Below, one piece after another: positions 35,953 through 44,213 of a DNA stretch of 64,000 nucleotides; within the stretch, counting starts at the first letter, position 1; each line of letters starts with the position of its first letter. Origin of the DNA: CAVQZC01 sp963718315. Lineage in GTDB: Bacteria > Actinomycetota > Thermoleophilia > Gaiellales > JAICJC01. The notes under the pieces are model-generated. The model was not told the DNA's origin. It saw only the letters and a list, made by a program, of their open reading frames with translations, and searched no databases. Made by a program: the position numbers and the translations under genes. The DNA lies in NCBI GenBank assembly GCA_963718315.1, contig CAVQZC010000007.1, forward strand, positions 310,001 to 374,000, written 5' to 3'.

Positions 35953-37040
35953 TCCGCGACCAGCTGCCCTCGCTGGCCGGCTGTGCGTATCTGAACGCGG
36001 GCACCAACGGGCCGCTGCCGGCGGCCGCCGCGGAGGCCGCTCGGGATCTGATCGAGCACGACCTCCGCCACCCGCGCATCGGCAGGCCGAGCTTCGAGCG
36101 CTACTTCGAAGTCCGCGGCCGTGCCCGCGACGGGCTGGCCGCCGTAGTGGGAGCGCCGCCCGAGGAGATCGCGCTGACGTCGTCGACCACGCAGGGCATC
36201 GGCCTCGTCACGGCGGGCTTGCCCTGGCAGGCGGGAGACGAGGTGGTCACGACCAGGGAAGAGCATCCCGGACTGCTCAGCCCTCTGAACGTCCTCGAAC
36301 AGCGCTTTGGCGTGGTTGTCCGCGCGGTCGAGGCGGGCGAGGTGCTGGATGCGATCGGGCCAGAGACCCGCATGGTGGCGGTCTCCCACGTGCTGTGGAC
36401 GACCGGCCGCGTTCTCGACCTGCCTCGTCTGGCCGACGCTGTCCACGCCGTCGGCGGCACCCTGCTGGTCGACGGTGCGCAGTCGATCGGCAACATCCCC
36501 GTCGACATCCCGGCCACCGGCGCCGACTACTACGCGTTCTCGGGTCAGAAGTGGCTGATGGGAGCGCAGGGCAGCGGCGGCCTGTGGGTGCATCCCGACC
36601 GGGTCGACGAGATGTGGCCGGTGCTGTCCGGCTACCTGGCGCTCGACCAGGGGCAGATCGGGACGTTCAAGCCGGGAGCCCAGCGCTTCGACGCCGGGAC
36701 GATCGACGGGGTGACGCTGGTCACGCTGGCAGCCTCCCTGGAGTGGGTCGCCGGCCTGCCCGGCGGGCGCGCGGCCTGGTATGCGAAGGCGGCCGAGAAC
36801 GCCGCCCGTGCCCGCGAGCTGCTGTCGGCGGCGCCCGGTGTGTCGGTTGCGCCCGGCGAGACCGGCCTGCTCGCGTTCGAGGTCGAGGGGCACGAGTGCG
36901 AGCCTGTCGCGCTGGCGCTGAACGAGCGCAACGTGCTCGTCCGCTTCATCCCGCACACGCCCTACATCCGGGCATCGGTCGGCGCCTGGACGGACGAGAG
37001 CGACCTACAGGCGCTGCTCGACGCGATCGCCTCTCTCTAG
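35949..37040 (+). CDS. Aminotransferase class V family protein (cysteine desulfurase-like)
   Basis: 363 residues, PLP enzyme. AYLNAGTNGPLP at the start, TREEHPGLLSPL, the PLP Asp/Gln in LLVDGAQSIGN, and the Schiff-base Lys in AFSGQKWLMGAQGSGG. The active-site Cys loop of true cysteine desulfurases is not evident. Closer to the isopenicillin-N-epimerase/EgtE-like branch. Co-translated with the endonuclease-fold gene; the reason for the pairing is unclear. Confidence 0.85.
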   Translation: MIRDQLPSLAGCAYLNAGTNGPLPAAAAEAARDLIEHDLRHPRIGRPSFERYFEVRGRARDGLAAVVGAPPEEIALTSSTTQGIGLVTAGLPWQAGDEVVTTREEHPGLLSPLNVLEQRFGVVVRAVEAGEVLDAIGPETRMVAVSHVLWTTGRVLDLPRLADAVHAVGGTLLVDGAQSIGNIPVDIPATGADYYAFSGQKWLMGAQGSGGLWVHPDRVDEMWPVLSGYLALDQGQIGTFKPGAQRFDAGTIDGVTLVTLAASLEWVAGLPGGRAAWYAKAAENAARARELLSAAPGVSVAPGETGLLAFEVEGHECEPVALALNERNVLVRFIPHTPYIRASVGAWTDESDLQALLDAIASL

Positions 37041-37609
37041 CTGCGCAGCCCGAGCTCGGCCGAGATCGGCCGCAGCGCCGCGATCACGAACGCGATGTGC
37101 TCGTCGAGGTCGACACCCAGCTCCTCCGCGCCGCGCGTCACGTCGTCCCGGTTGACGCCCTTGGCGAAGCTCGGCTGCTTGAGCTTCTTGCGCACCGACT
37201 TCGGCTCCAGGGTGGCGATTCCGTCGGGTCGCACCAGGCCGCACGCGTGCACGAAGCCAGAGATCTCGTCGCACGCGTAGAGCGTCTTCTCGAGCTGCGT
37301 CTCGCGGGCCAGGCCAAGGTGGTCGCCGTGCGAGAGAACGGCGCGCACGAACCACTCCGGGTAGCCGTGCTCACGCAGCACCGGCGCTCCGTCCGCGGGG
37401 TGCTTGTCGAGCGTCGGATGCCGCTCGTAGTCGAAGTCGTGCAGCAGGGCGACGTTGCCCCAGGCTGCCTCGTCCTCGCCGAACGAGCGGGCGTACGCGC
37501 GGGTCGATGCCTCGACTGCCAGCGCGTGGCGGCGCAGCGCCTCGCTCTGCGTCCACTCGGTCAGCAGCGCCCAGGCGGCGTCGCGGTCGTGTACGAGCTC
37601 GTCGGCCAT
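37037..37609 (-). CDS. HD-domain phosphohydrolase
   Basis: 190 residues from ATG 37609. Metal ligands: LRRHALAVEASTRAYA (H), VALLHDFDYERHPT (HD), VLSHGDHLGL (H), and the late Asp in TLYACDEISGF. It resembles the stand-alone 'HDIG' proteins found in many bacteria. TATCCT lies 9 bases before the start. Substrate unknown. Convergent with the class V gene, overlapping its stop. Confidence 0.85.
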   Translation of the reverse strand: MADELVHDRDAAWALLTEWTQSEALRRHALAVEASTRAYARSFGEDEAAWGNVALLHDFDYERHPTLDKHPADGAPVLREHGYPEWFVRAVLSHGDHLGLARETQLEKTLYACDEISGFVHACGLVRPDGIATLEPKSVRKKLKQPSFAKGVNRDDVTRGAEELGVDLDEHIAFVIAALRPISAELGLRS

Positions 37610-37618
37610 CGGCGGGCC

Positions 37619-37624
37619 AGGATA
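37619..37624 (-). promoter_or_regulatory. -10 element for the HD-domain gene
   Basis: TATCCT on the minus strand, 9 bases before ATG 37609. Confidence 0.45.
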
Positions 37625-37681
37625 CCCGATCATCTGTCGCCCTCCCGGGCAGGACCAGGCGAATTCCGGAGCGAATCGGGT

Positions 37682-37687
37682 TACCAT
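37682..37687 (+). promoter_or_regulatory. -10 element for murA
   Basis: TACCAT, 8 bases before ATG 37696 but only 2 before ATG 37690. It favours 37696 as the murA start. Confidence 0.45.
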
Positions 37688-37695
37688 CGATGACG

Positions 37696-39006
37696 ATGCA
37701 CATCGCAACCGCAGAGGGCACCGTGGAATCACTGGTGATCGAGGGCGGTGCGCCGCTCTCGGGGACAGTCCAGCCGGCCGGTAACAAGAACGCGGCGCTC
37801 CCGATCATTGCGGCGTGCCTGCTGACGTCGTACCCGGTCACTCTCGAGAACGTTCCCCGCATCCGCGACGTCGAGGCGATGCTGGAGCTGATCGCCGAGA
37901 TCGGTGTGGAGGTCGAGTGGCTCGACGTCAACACCGTGCGCATCTGGGCGGCGGATGTCACCAAGACACGCCTCGACCCACTGCTCTGCGAGCGGATCCG
38001 CGCCTCGATCCTGGTCGCCGGCCCGCTGCTGGCGCGCTTTGGCGCCGCCGATGTGCCGCCGCCGGGCGGTGACGTGATCGGCCGCCGGCGCGTCGATACG
38101 CACCTGATGGCATTCGAGGCGCTCGGCGCCGAGGTCTCGAGCGATCGCGAGTACCGGATGCGGGCGCCAAACGGCCTGATCGGCGCCGACATCTACCTCG
38201 ACGAGGCGTCCGTGACCGGCACCGAGAACGCGCTGATGGCCGCCGCCGGTGCGACCGGCGAGACGCGGATCACCAACGCCGCCTGCGAGCCGCACGTCCA
38301 GGACCTGTGCCGGATGCTGCAGAAGATGGGCGCAGAGGTCGACGGTGTCGGCTCAAACGTGGTCACCGTCCGCGGTACCAAGGATCTGCGCGGCTGCACC
38401 TACCGGATCTGCGCCGACCACATCGAGGTTGCGTCATTCATCGGCCTGGCTGCGGTCACCGGCGGCGACCTGACGATCACCGATGCCGCAGCCGAGCACC
38501 TGCGCGCCATCCGCCATACCTTCTGGCGGCTGGGCGTCGACATCGAGGTGACGGGGGACGACGTCCGGGTGGCGCCTGGCCAGACGCTCGAGATCGTCGA
38601 CGACCAGCACGGTCAGATCCCCAAGATCGAGGATGGGCCGTGGCCGATGTTCCCGGCCGACCTGACGTCGATCGCCGTGGCCGTGGCCACCCAGGCCAAG
38701 GGCACCGTGCTGATCTTCGAGAAGATGTTCGAGAACCGCCTGATCTTCACCGACAAGCTGGTCTCGATGGGCGCTCGGATCATCCTCTGTGACCCGCACC
38801 GAGCGGTCGTCAGCGGGCCGGCGCGGCTGTATGGCCAGCGGATGGAGAGTCCCGACATCCGGGCCGGCATGGCGCTGCTGATCGCCAGCCTGTGCGCCGA
38901 GGGCACCAGCCGGATCGGCAACGTCGGCCAGATCGACCGCGGGTACGAGCGGATAGACGAGCGGCTGCGTGCACTGGGCGCGAGAATCGAGCGCGTCGAT
39001 AACTGA
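37696..39006 (+). CDS. murA: UDP-N-acetylglucosamine 1-carboxyvinyltransferase with active-site Asp (fosfomycin-insensitive type)
   Basis: First committed step of peptidoglycan synthesis: PEP plus UDP-GlcNAc. About 436 residues. PAGNKNAALPIIAACLL carries the catalytic Lys/Asn, and IRAGMALLIASL the C-terminal Arg. In the flexible loop the usual GGC(A/S)IG reads PPPGGDVIGRRRVD (codon GAC, around 38071), so the Cys that fosfomycin alkylates is Asp, as in Mycobacterium and Chlamydia. Start 37696 (MHIATAEG) or 37690. Overlaps the SUKH-like gene by one base. Confidence 0.95.
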   Translation: MHIATAEGTVESLVIEGGAPLSGTVQPAGNKNAALPIIAACLLTSYPVTLENVPRIRDVEAMLELIAEIGVEVEWLDVNTVRIWAADVTKTRLDPLLCERIRASILVAGPLLARFGAADVPPPGGDVIGRRRVDTHLMAFEALGAEVSSDREYRMRAPNGLIGADIYLDEASVTGTENALMAAAGATGETRITNAACEPHVQDLCRMLQKMGAEVDGVGSNVVTVRGTKDLRGCTYRICADHIEVASFIGLAAVTGGDLTITDAAAEHLRAIRHTFWRLGVDIEVTGDDVRVAPGQTLEIVDDQHGQIPKIEDGPWPMFPADLTSIAVAVATQAKGTVLIFEKMFENRLIFTDKLVSMGARIILCDPHRAVVSGPARLYGQRMESPDIRAGMALLIASLCAEGTSRIGNVGQIDRGYERIDERLRALGARIERVDN

Positions 39007-39656
39007 TGACCTCCGACTCCGTCGCGGGGGTCGCATCGTGCGGGCTGGTCACCCGCCACGAGCCGGTTGACCTGCTGGCTGCGTCGACGCTGTTGTTCGA
39101 CGAGCCCGTACCGGTACCGGCCGACCACATCCGGCTCCTGGGCCTGACCAACGGTGCTGAAGCGTTCGGGGGCTACCTCCGCCTGTACGGGCTGGCGCCA
39201 CGGTACGGGATCGATCTGCGCCACTGGAACCGCCCCGACGGCTGGCGCCAGGCCTGGCGCGGGCGGCTGGACGGCTTCTGGTGCTTCGGCGGCACCGCCT
39301 GGGGCGACCAGTACGCCTACCGGGAGGGCGAAGCGGGCGTGTTCCGGCTGGACGCCTACCGGATGGAGGCCGAGCCGGTCGCGGCGTCGTTCGCCGAGTT
39401 CCTGCGCTGCGAGTTCCTGCGCCAGGCGGAGCGGCCACATGACGACCTGACCGCGCAGGCGCGCCAGCGGATCGGCGACCTGGAGGCCCGCCAGATGCTG
39501 CTGCCGCTGCCGTCACCGCTGGGCGGTCCGGGCATCGACACGGGCGAGCTGGCGGTGCTGCCGGCCGAAGCCGTGATGACCGAGAACGGCTTTCGCCTGA
39601 GCGCTTTCGAGGCTCGCCTCGGAACCCGCCCCACGGCGACACTGTTCGCTCTCTAG
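39006..39656 (+). CDS. SUKH (SMI1/KNR4)-like domain protein
   Basis: 216 residues. The core FGGYLRLYGLAP, LRHWNRPDGWRQAWR, FWCFGGTAWGDQYAYREGE and ASFAEFLRCEFL follow the SUKH pattern (NGg...lyG...wN...fG...WGDqya...sF.eFL). SUKH proteins are often immunity proteins to polymorphic toxins, but here no toxin is adjacent; it is coupled to murA (TGATG). The assignment is by recalled pattern. The stop TAG doubles as the start of the hisD -10 hexamer. Confidence 0.6.
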   Translation: MTSDSVAGVASCGLVTRHEPVDLLAASTLLFDEPVPVPADHIRLLGLTNGAEAFGGYLRLYGLAPRYGIDLRHWNRPDGWRQAWRGRLDGFWCFGGTAWGDQYAYREGEAGVFRLDAYRMEAEPVAASFAEFLRCEFLRQAERPHDDLTAQARQRIGDLEARQMLLPLPSPLGGPGIDTGELAVLPAEAVMTENGFRLSAFEARLGTRPTATLFAL

Positions 39657-39659
39657 AAT
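39654..39659 (+). promoter_or_regulatory. -10 element for leaderless hisD
   Basis: TAGAAT, 6 bases before GTG 39666. Its first three bases are the stop codon of the preceding gene. Confidence 0.55.
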
Positions 39660-39665
39660 CCTCGG

Positions 39666-40937
39666 GTGGAACCTGTGCGGATCACCGCCGACGATGTGCC
39701 CGGCATCGTCCGCGGACTGCGACCGAGCGAGAGCGATCGCGAGCACGTGCGCGGCGCCGTCGCCGACATCGTCGAGATGGTGCGGAGCGGTGGCGACGAC
39801 GCGATCCGCCGGCTGACCAGCCGGCTGGACGGGATCGACCTCGATGACCTGCGCGTGCCGCGTCAGGCGATCGCCGCCGCGCTGGACGGGGTGCCGCCCG
39901 ACGTTCGCGATGCGATCAGCACCCTGGCCGCCAACCTGCGCCGCACGTCCGAGGCTTCGATGCCGACGCCGACCCGGCAAGTGCTGCCGCAGGGGCAGAT
40001 CATCAGCACCAGGCCGATGCCGGTCGACCGGGTCGGCATCTACGTGCCCGGCGGCCTGGCTGCCTACCCGTCCAGCGCCGTGATGGCGATCGTCCCGGCG
40101 CAGGTGGCCGGCGTCGGCGGGATTGCGGTCTGCTCGCCTCCCGCGGAGCACGGCGTTCCCGACTCGATCGTGCTGGCGGCCTGCGCACTGCTCGACGTGG
40201 ACGAGATCTACGCCATCGGGGGCGCCCAGGCGGTGGCCGCGCTGGCGCTGGGAACCGAGACCATCCAGGCGGTGGACGTGATGGTTGGGCCCGGCAACGC
40301 CTACGTCGAGGAGGCCAAGCGCGGGCTGTTCGGCGAGGTCGGGATCGAGTCGTTGGCGGGCCCCAGCGAGCTGGTGGTGCTGGTCGACGAGTCCGCTCCC
40401 CCCGAGCCGATCGCCTGGGACCTCCTGGCCCAGGCCGAGCACGGCTCCGGCGCCCTCTCGGTGGTGGTGGCGGTCGACGACTCGGTGCTCGAAGCGATAG
40501 CCGGGCACGTAGGTGAGGACGACGCTCACATCACCGGCCTGCTGGCGGATAGCTGGGACACGGCGTTCGCCTTCGTCAACGCCTACGCCCCGGAGCACCT
40601 TCAGCTGGCCGTCGCCGATCCGCAGGCGGCGCTCGGGCGCGTGCGCCACGCCGGGGCGATCTTCCTCGGCGCCCAGAGCGGCACCGCCTTCGGCGACTAC
40701 ATCGCCGGCAGCAACCACATCCTGCCCACCGGCGGCCGCGGGCGCTTCAGCTCTGGCCTGGCGCCCGGGATCTTCCTGCGCATCCAGGAGATCGTCGAGA
40801 TCCCCGACGGCGCCGTCGAGGAGCTGGCCGGGCCGCTGGCGGCGCTCGCCCGGGCCGAGGGGCTGATCGCGCATGCCCGCAGCGCCGAGGTGCGCGCCGA
40901 ATCGATCACCCATCCAACCCGAGGAGCAGCCACGTGA
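39666..40937 (+). CDS. hisD: Histidinol dehydrogenase
   Basis: Last step of histidine synthesis, oxidising L-histidinol twice with NAD and zinc. 423 residues, complete. Motifs: PVDRVGIYVPGGLAAYPSSA, GGAQAVAALALGT, VGPGNAYVEEAKR, LAGPSELVVLVDE, AQAEHGSGALS (zinc), AYAPEHLQL, SNHILPTGG. Separated from other his genes. Paired with ridA by a 4-base overlap. Confidence 0.97.
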   Translation: MEPVRITADDVPGIVRGLRPSESDREHVRGAVADIVEMVRSGGDDAIRRLTSRLDGIDLDDLRVPRQAIAAALDGVPPDVRDAISTLAANLRRTSEASMPTPTRQVLPQGQIISTRPMPVDRVGIYVPGGLAAYPSSAVMAIVPAQVAGVGGIAVCSPPAEHGVPDSIVLAACALLDVDEIYAIGGAQAVAALALGTETIQAVDVMVGPGNAYVEEAKRGLFGEVGIESLAGPSELVVLVDESAPPEPIAWDLLAQAEHGSGALSVVVAVDDSVLEAIAGHVGEDDAHITGLLADSWDTAFAFVNAYAPEHLQLAVADPQAALGRVRHAGAIFLGAQSGTAFGDYIAGSNHILPTGGRGRFSSGLAPGIFLRIQEIVEIPDGAVEELAGPLAALARAEGLIAHARSAEVRAESITHPTRGAAT

Positions 40938-41320
40938 GCCGAAGCGTTGTCGTCACAGACGGAGCACCCAAGCCCTTTGCCGGCGCCCCCTACAACCAGG
41001 CCATCGTCGCCGGCGGCATGGTGTTCTGCGCCGGTCAGGTGGGGCTCGATCCGGCCGCAGGCACGCTGGTGGAGGGCGGGATCAAGGAGCAGGCGCGCCG
41101 CGCGCTCGACAACCTGAAGGCCGTGCTCGAGGCGGCCGGCTCCAGCCTCGACAAGGTCGTGAAGACGACGGTGTTCGTGACCGACCTCGGCGAGTTCGGG
41201 GAGATGAACGCGGTCTACGCTGAGTACTTCACGAGCGACCCGCCGGCTCGCTCCACGGTGCAGGTGGCTGGACTGCCGGCCGGGGCGAGGGTCGAGGTCG
41301 AGGCGATCGCACTGGCTTGA
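40934..41320 (+). CDS. ridA: RidA/YjgF-family protein (enamine/imine deaminase)
   Basis: 128 residues. Typical core: PYNQAIVAGGMVFCAGQVGL, QARRALDNLKAVLEAAGS, VVKTTVFVTDLGEF, PPARSTVQVAGLPAGARVEV with the active-site Arg. RidA clears reactive enamines made by PLP enzymes. Coupled to hisD; overlap GTGA. The usual Glu near the C-terminus is present (RVEVEAIA). Confidence 0.93.
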   Translation: MSRSVVVTDGAPKPFAGAPYNQAIVAGGMVFCAGQVGLDPAAGTLVEGGIKEQARRALDNLKAVLEAAGSSLDKVVKTTVFVTDLGEFGEMNAVYAEYFTSDPPARSTVQVAGLPAGARVEVEAIALA

Positions 41321-41366
41321 ACTTCGTCGCGGCAGGTATTCCACCAACGCTGGGACGCGGCCAGCC

Positions 41367-41534
41367 ATGAGCACAACGATGGAACGGGCGTTGTTCGTGA
41401 TTGCGATGGTGGTTGTCGTGGTGGGAGTGGACGTGCTCTTCTTCCGGAACTCCTTCTGGGAGCGCCTGGCCGCCAACGTCGGCATCGTGCTGGTGTTTGC
41501 CGCCTTCTACTTCAGATACCTGCGGCACTTGTAG
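41367..41534 (+). CDS. Small two-helix membrane protein
   Basis: 55 residues: helix 1 LFVIAMVVVVVGVDVLFF, short loop RNSFWERLAA, helix 2 NVGIVLVFAAFYFRYL. ATG 41367, TAG 41532. Resembles small hypothetical proteins annotated in actinobacterial genomes, but I do not recognise a family. The ribosome site is weak (GGACGCGGCC). It stands alone between ridA and the CCA enzyme. Confidence 0.6.
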   Translation: MSTTMERALFVIAMVVVVVGVDVLFFRNSFWERLAANVGIVLVFAAFYFRYLRHL

Positions 41535-41603
41535 CCGGCGTAGCCCGGTCGGGGTGTTGTCTGTGCTCTGGCATGCGATCCGCCGTGAAACCCTCCCAGC
41601 CCA

Positions 41604-41609
41604 TAGGCT
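41604..41609 (+). promoter_or_regulatory. -10 element for the CCA-nucleotidyltransferase operon
   Basis: TAGGCT, 6 bases before GTG 41616. Confidence 0.5.
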
Positions 41610-41615
41610 TCGCAT

Positions 41616-44213
41616 GTGCGGCCCGAGCAGATCATCGTCACGCATGCCGGCACCGACTTCGACGCGCTGGGGGCAGCGCTTGCCGCACGGCGGCTCTATC
41701 CCGACGCTGTCATCTGCCTGCAGGGCGGCCTGAACCGCAACGTGCGCGAGTTCGTCGCGCTCTACGCCGAGGAGCTCGACCTGCACGACGCGTCCCGCCT
41801 CGACCTCGGCGACGTGCGGAGCGTGGTGGTGGTGGAGGTCTCCGACCTGGGCCGGCTGGGGGACGTCGCCGAGGTGATCCGCCGGCCGGGCGTCGAGACA
41901 GCCCTGTTCGACCACCACGGCGGGGAGGCGCCGGACTGGGTCTCTCCCGGCCACGTTGTCTTCTCCGAAGACGGCGCGCTGTGCTCGACCATGGTCGGCA
42001 TCCTGGCCGAGCGGGGGATCGAGCCGACGCCCGCGGAGGCAACGGCGCTCGCGCTCGGTGTCCACGAGGACACCGGGTCGCTGACCTATCCGTCGACGAC
42101 GCTCCGCGACGTCGAGGCGCTCGCGTTCTGCTCTCGGCACGGCGCCGGGCAGGAGCTGATCGGCCGCTTCCTGCACTCGCCGCTCTCCAACGAGCAGCGG
42201 TCGCTGCTCTCGACGCTGGTCGAGACTGCCGAGCCGCTCGACGTCAGCGGCGTGCAGACGCTGCTGGCAGCGGTGCGCTGGCCGCACTACGTCGACGGCG
42301 TGTCGGGGCTGGCCTCGAAGATCATCGACATCACCGACTGCGAGGCGATTGTCATGCTGGTCGAGATGGCGGGCCGCGTGTTCGCCGTCGGCCGCAGCCG
42401 CACACCGGCCCTGGACGTTGCCGCCGTGATGGCGGCGCTGGGCGGCGGCGGGCATCCGCAGGCGGCCTCCGCGATCGTCCGCGACCAGACGCTGGAGGCG
42501 GTGCGCGAGCGCGTCCGCAGCGCCTTGCCCTCCGGCACGGGTGGCGCGCCGACCGCATCGCAGATCATGTCGCGGCCACCGTGGTTCCTGGAGGACGGGA
42601 CGTCGATCGAGGATGCGTTGGCCGAGTGCCGCAAGCGGCGCACGTCCGGCGTGCAGCTCTCATCGGGCGGGATGCTGGTGGGCACGGTCGACCGCGAGGA
42701 TCTCGGCCGGGCGATCGCCCACGGGCTGGCCCACGCGCCGGTGCGGGCGGTGATGAGCTCGAGCGTGGATGCGGTCGCCGCGGGCGCCGGGCTGGGCGAG
42801 GTGCAGCGCGCGATCGTCCGCGGCCCCGGCCGAGTGCCGGTCACCGAGGCCGGCGGGCCCGGGCCGCATCCGCTCGAGTCGGTGCTGGGGATCGTCACGC
42901 GGAGCGACGTGCTGGAGGCGCTGGGCACCCAGCAGCGGCCCGCGGACGTCCCGGCGGACGCAGAGCTGGCCGCACGGCTGTTGGCGCTGTCCGGCCTGAA
43001 GCGGCTGTGGACCGCGGTGGAGGCGATCAGCGAGGACGGCCCGGCCGTCTACCTGGTCGGCGGCGCCGTCCGCGACCTGCTGCTGGAGGAGCCGAGCTTC
43101 GACATCGACCTGGCCGTGGAGGGCGACGGGATCGAGGTCGGCCGGCGCCTGGCCGAGGCGCTGGGCGGCCGCAGCCACGGCCACGAGGCGTTCCACACGG
43201 CCGTCGTGATCGCCGGCGACCTGCGGGTCGACGTGGCCAGCGCTCGCACCGAGCACTACGAGCGGCCGGGGGCGCTGCCGGTGGTCGAGCGAAGCTCGAT
43301 CGTCCACGACCTGATGCGGCGAGACTTCACGATCAATGCGATGGCGGTGGCGCTGGCTCCGGACCGGTTCGGGACGCTGGTCGACCCCCACCACGGCGCC
43401 GACGACCTACGGGCCGGCGTCATCCGCGTGCTCCACAACCTCTCGTTCATCGAGGATCCCACCCGCCTGTTCCGGGCCGTCCGCTACGAGAACCGGTTCG
43501 CGTTCGCCATGAACGCGGCGACCCGCGAGCTGGCCCGCAGCTGCGTCGAGATGGGCCTGGTCGGCGACGTCTCGGGAGCCCGCCTGCGCGACGAGCTGGT
43601 CGCGATCCTCAGCGAGGCGGAGATCTCGGCGGCGCTGAGGCGGCTCGACGAGCTGGGACTGGCGGCGGCGCTTCATCCGCGTCTGCGCTGCGGGCCGGAG
43701 GAGGTCGCGCGCGTCAGCCGGCTCGACGAGCTGCGGCTGGTCCATGCGCCCGAGCTGCCCGCGTGGCGGAGCCGGCTGGGCGCGCTGTGCGAAGCGATCG
43801 GCGCCGACGAGCTGCTGGACTGGCTGGAGCAGATGCGGCTGCGCCGCCGTGAGGCGCGGGTGGTGGCCGCTGCGGCCTGCGTTCCCGCACGGCTGGCGGC
43901 ACCCCTGGCCCGGGCCGAGGAGCCGGCGCGGGTGGCCGAGCTGCTGGCTCCCCAGCCGCTGGAGGTCGCGCTCCGCGTCGCCGCCGGAGACGACGCTGCG
44001 GCCAGCCAGGCGCTGCTCTACCTCGAGCGGCTACGCAGCGTCTCGCTCGACATCGACGGAGACACGCTGCGCGCCGAGCTGGGTCTGCCCGAGTCGCCTC
44101 GCCTGGGCGAGGTGCTGGCCGAGCTCCTGCGCCGCAAGCGCAACGGTGAGCTGGGTGGGGCCGACGAGCAGCTGGAAGTGGCCCGCGCGCTGGTCGAGGA
44201 GGTGGCGACGTGA
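41616..44213 (+). CDS. DHH-CBS-CBS tRNA nucleotidyltransferase (CCA/A-adding)
   Basis: 865 residues with fused domains. DHH phosphoesterase at 1-170 (VTHAGTDFDALGAALAA, ALFDHHGGEA) and DHHA1 with GGGGHPQAASAIV near 285. Two CBS domains span about 315-450 (IMSRPPWFLEDGTSIEDAL; SVLGIVTRSDVLEALG). A class II nucleotidyltransferase head starts near 475 (VYLVGGAVRDLLL, SFDIDLAVEGDG, RRDFTINAMA, FIEDPTRLFRAVRYENRF). Adds CCA or the terminal A to tRNA, as in Aquifex and Geobacter. The DHH half may remove wrong 3' ends. Start GTG. Overlaps the next gene by 4. Confidence 0.92.
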   Translation: MRPEQIIVTHAGTDFDALGAALAARRLYPDAVICLQGGLNRNVREFVALYAEELDLHDASRLDLGDVRSVVVVEVSDLGRLGDVAEVIRRPGVETALFDHHGGEAPDWVSPGHVVFSEDGALCSTMVGILAERGIEPTPAEATALALGVHEDTGSLTYPSTTLRDVEALAFCSRHGAGQELIGRFLHSPLSNEQRSLLSTLVETAEPLDVSGVQTLLAAVRWPHYVDGVSGLASKIIDITDCEAIVMLVEMAGRVFAVGRSRTPALDVAAVMAALGGGGHPQAASAIVRDQTLEAVRERVRSALPSGTGGAPTASQIMSRPPWFLEDGTSIEDALAECRKRRTSGVQLSSGGMLVGTVDREDLGRAIAHGLAHAPVRAVMSSSVDAVAAGAGLGEVQRAIVRGPGRVPVTEAGGPGPHPLESVLGIVTRSDVLEALGTQQRPADVPADAELAARLLALSGLKRLWTAVEAISEDGPAVYLVGGAVRDLLLEEPSFDIDLAVEGDGIEVGRRLAEALGGRSHGHEAFHTAVVIAGDLRVDVASARTEHYERPGALPVVERSSIVHDLMRRDFTINAMAVALAPDRFGTLVDPHHGADDLRAGVIRVLHNLSFIEDPTRLFRAVRYENRFAFAMNAATRELARSCVEMGLVGDVSGARLRDELVAILSEAEISAALRRLDELGLAAALHPRLRCGPEEVARVSRLDELRLVHAPELPAWRSRLGALCEAIGADELLDWLEQMRLRRREARVVAAAACVPARLAAPLARAEEPARVAELLAPQPLEVALRVAAGDDAAASQALLYLERLRSVSLDIDGDTLRAELGLPESPRLGEVLAELLRRKRNGELGGADEQLEVARALVEEVAT

